A program made the translations under genes and the position numbers. Under the pieces are notes generated by a model. That model was given only the letters and a program-made list of their open reading frames with translations. It was not told the origin of the DNA and made no database searches. A DNA stretch of 64,000 nt from Balanoglossus misakiensis (Eukaryota; Hemichordata): the NCBI GenBank assembly GCA_040954595.2, contig CM082594.2, positions 3,844,001 to 3,908,000 on the forward strand. The letters run 5' to 3'. The first letter of the stretch is position 1, and each line of letters begins with the position of its first letter. Positions 61,846 through 64,000 of this stretch are shown piece by piece.

Positions 61846-64000
61846 ATATTACAGTAACAGAATTACATCTGATATTGCTGTAAAATGTATATCAGAAGAA
61901 TATGTGCACAAATGTGCCCCGACATGTATGGCTGACTGCCCTCTCAAGAATAGTGCAGCCAGTACATTATGGATTTGTCACACATGCCACAGAAAGCTTT
62001 TACGTGGAGAGATGCCAGTTCAAGCTGCTGCAAATAACCTTCATGTCACACCAGTCCCTCCTGAATTGAAATGCCTCAACTCACTTGAGCAACATTTAAT
62101 TGCATTAAATATACCATTCATGAAAATGTTGGCATTACCTAAGGGTGGTCAGAATGGAGTCCATGGACCTGTAGTGTGTGTCCCTTCTGATATAAAGAAG
62201 GCTACAAATATTTTGCCTCGAAATGAGTTTGATGATCAGATGATAAGGGTCAAATTGAAGCGAAAGCTGAGTTATAAAGGTTACTATGAGTATCAGTTTG
62301 TAAACAAACGACACATTCAGAATGCTTTGGAATACCTCCAGACAAATAATCATTATTACAGTGATATAACTTTCAATATGGATTGGAAAAATACTCTTGA
62401 AAAGACTGAAGAAGATCTTTCAGATGCTAAAATTAATAACAGCGAATCAGAAATGTCTGATGACAAAAACATTGATGAAAGCAATGAAAAGACCAAAGGA
62501 AATGTTTCAGATACTGAAGGTAATGATGTGTCATCAGACACAGAAGATAATAATGTGTCAAATAAAGATACTAATGGAATATTGATGGACACATGCCTCC
62601 AACCAATTGACATAGGTCAGGATATTCTTGATTATCACTTTGAGGATATATCTTGTGTTGCTCCTGCAGAGGGTAATACACCTGTTAGTCTGTTGATGGA
62701 AAAGTTGAATGAAGCTAAGTGCTTTCCTGTGTTATTCCCAACTGGGTCACCCACATTTCATGATGACCGAGAGGTTAAGATAACAATAGGACGATACTTG
62801 CAAAGTCGTGTAATGAATGCAAGTAACAGATTTTCAAAAAGCACAGACTATATCTTTTATGCGCAATATCTGTCTGAAATTAACCAGGTTGTATCCAATG
62901 TGTCAATTGCTTTGAGAAAAGGAACTGCTAATGCTTGTGGCAAAAAAGTGACATCCGATGTTTTAAGTGACAGTGAATCTTTGAAACAGATTTTGAAGTC
63001 TGATGAAGGGTACAAGTTTTTAAAACCTATAAGAGGAACTCCTCCTTATTGGCAAGCAACACAAAAAGACCTGTTTGCAATGATCAGACAGTTGGGTATA
63101 CCAACATGGTTTTGCTCATTTTCTGCTGCCGACTTACGGTGGAAAGAAGTTATTGAAACTATACTTCGTGGAGAAGGAGACGTACGTAATGCTGAGGATC
63201 TTGATTGGTCTGAGAAATGTGCTATCTTGAGACGAAATCCTGTAACAGCAGCCAGAATGTTTGATCACAGATTTCATTGTTTTCTGAGTGAAGTCATCAT
63301 GTCACCAGCCAATCCTATTGGAAATATCAAAGATTATTTTTATCGAGTCGAGTTTCAACAACGAGGCTCACCACATACACACTGTTTATTTTGGGTTGAA
63401 AATGCACCAAAGGTTGATAGAGATACTGATGAAGATGTAGTTGATTTTGTTGACAGATATGTAACATGTCAAATGCCTTCTGTTGAGGAGGATGAGGAAT
63501 TGCAAGAGATTGTGAATAAAGTTCAGAAACACAGCTCAAGGCACTCCAAATCTTGCAAGAAAAAGGGCACTAGATGCAGATTCAACTTTCCACGACCACC
63601 ATCAAAGAAAACGTTCATATGCCGTCCTGATATAGATATAGAAATGACAGGTGAAGGTGAGAAGTCAAACCTTGATGATGATAAAGAAACACTAGAAGAG
63701 AAATGTCAAAGAGACACGACTCAGTTAATTGATAATGTGATGAGCCAGATGGCTGCTAGGAATATTCTAGAAAAAGTGTGGACATGCCTGCATGACAAAG
63801 AGAAACAGATTGATTCGGTTGATGCACTGTTTAATGAAGTCAGCATTTCTCAGGAGATGTTTGAGAAAGCACATGCAATTTTGGCAAGGAAAACAAGTGT
63901 AGTATTAAAGCGTGAGCCAAATGATGTTTGGGTAAACCAATACAATTCTAACCTGCTTCTTTGCTGGAATGCAAACATGGACATTCAATTTGTTGTGGAT
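61811..64000 (+). CDS. Helitron Rep region (HUH relaxase), open to the window end
   Basis: This frame is open for 730 codons with no stop. It is displaced by +1 from the preceding frame and picks up the same protein (FRKQVIVC after YRRL). Codons 25-65 contain paired cysteines including CHTCHRKLL. About 80-195 is a DUF6570-like block (VPPELKCLNSLEQHL, MLALPKGGQNGVHGP). About 197-257 is an acidic Ser/Asp/Asn linker. The Helitron N/Rep region follows, with SFSAADLRW, then EFQQRGSPHTHCLFW, whose His522 and His524 form the metal-binding HUH motif. CRFNFPRPP and NQYNSNLLLCWNANMDIQ come next. The catalytic tyrosines and helicase should lie just downstream. Rolling-circle replicative transposition in the nucleus is the expected role. 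Apart from the frame change the sequence is undamaged, suggesting a young copy. Confidence 0.9.

Larger units (their letters stand above)
59851..64000 (+). mobile_element. Helitron-like rolling-circle transposon, coding part, truncated by the window edge
   Basis: Two consecutive open frames encode, in order, an OTU protease, a REAKKA repeat region, a Cys-rich segment, a DUF6570-like block, the Helitron N domain and the HUH relaxase motif. The tyrosine motif and the PIF1-type helicase of an autonomous Helitron would follow beyond 64000. OTU domains are known in some animal Helitrons/Helentrons. I could not place either transposon terminus: the 5' end lies somewhere left of 59851, and the 3' end is out of the window. 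Confidence 0.9.

Noticed and set aside
1-64000. CRISPR arrays, bacterial operons, rRNA or prophage
   Set aside because: No spaced direct repeats of CRISPR type and no prokaryotic gene density; the sequence is clearly eukaryotic.

Overview
The window is animal nuclear DNA: AT-rich, with very long non-coding stretches, phased GT-AG introns, large microsatellites and many small inverted-repeat transposons. Only two protein-coding loci can be supported. The receptor family, the OTU-carrying Helitron and the repeat types suggest a marine invertebrate, perhaps a non-vertebrate deuterostome (hemichordate, lancelet or echinoderm). That placement is an inference and no species can be named from the sequence.

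Locus 1 (minus strand, about 1,386 to 47,152) is the 5' part of a class C GPCR related to the calcium-sensing receptor. Exon A (46288-47152) encodes the signal peptide and first lobe of the Venus-flytrap domain. A 42.9-kb intron follows, then exon B (2686-3413, second lobe) and a 124-bp exon C (1386-1509, start of the cysteine-rich linker). Phases (1, 0, 1) and splice sites agree, giving 572 continuous codons. The seven-helix exon must lie beyond the left edge of the window. Intron 1 contains no other recognisable gene. It holds microsatellites, at least four MITE or foldback elements, dispersed repeat pairs and a few clusters of transcription-factor-like motifs.

The middle block (47153 to about 56200) is upstream or intergenic DNA. 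It has a pure 740-bp (ATGT)n array and two head-to-tail copies of a repeat rich in nuclear-receptor-type DR1 hexamers.

Locus 2 (plus strand, about 56.2 kb to the right edge) is an autonomous Helitron-like transposon. A 664-codon frame carries three internal tandem repeats, an OTU cysteine-protease domain with intact Asp/Cys/His, and a lysine-rich REAKKA repeat tract. After one frame change near 61811, a second frame stays open for 730 codons to the window end. It encodes the Cys-rich region, a DUF6570-like block, the Helitron N domain and the HUH relaxase motif. The tyrosine region and helicase lie past the edge. Upstream sit a possible promoter, a 30-bp mini-exon, a perfect 40-bp inverted repeat and a 730-bp G-rich MITE with TTA target duplication.
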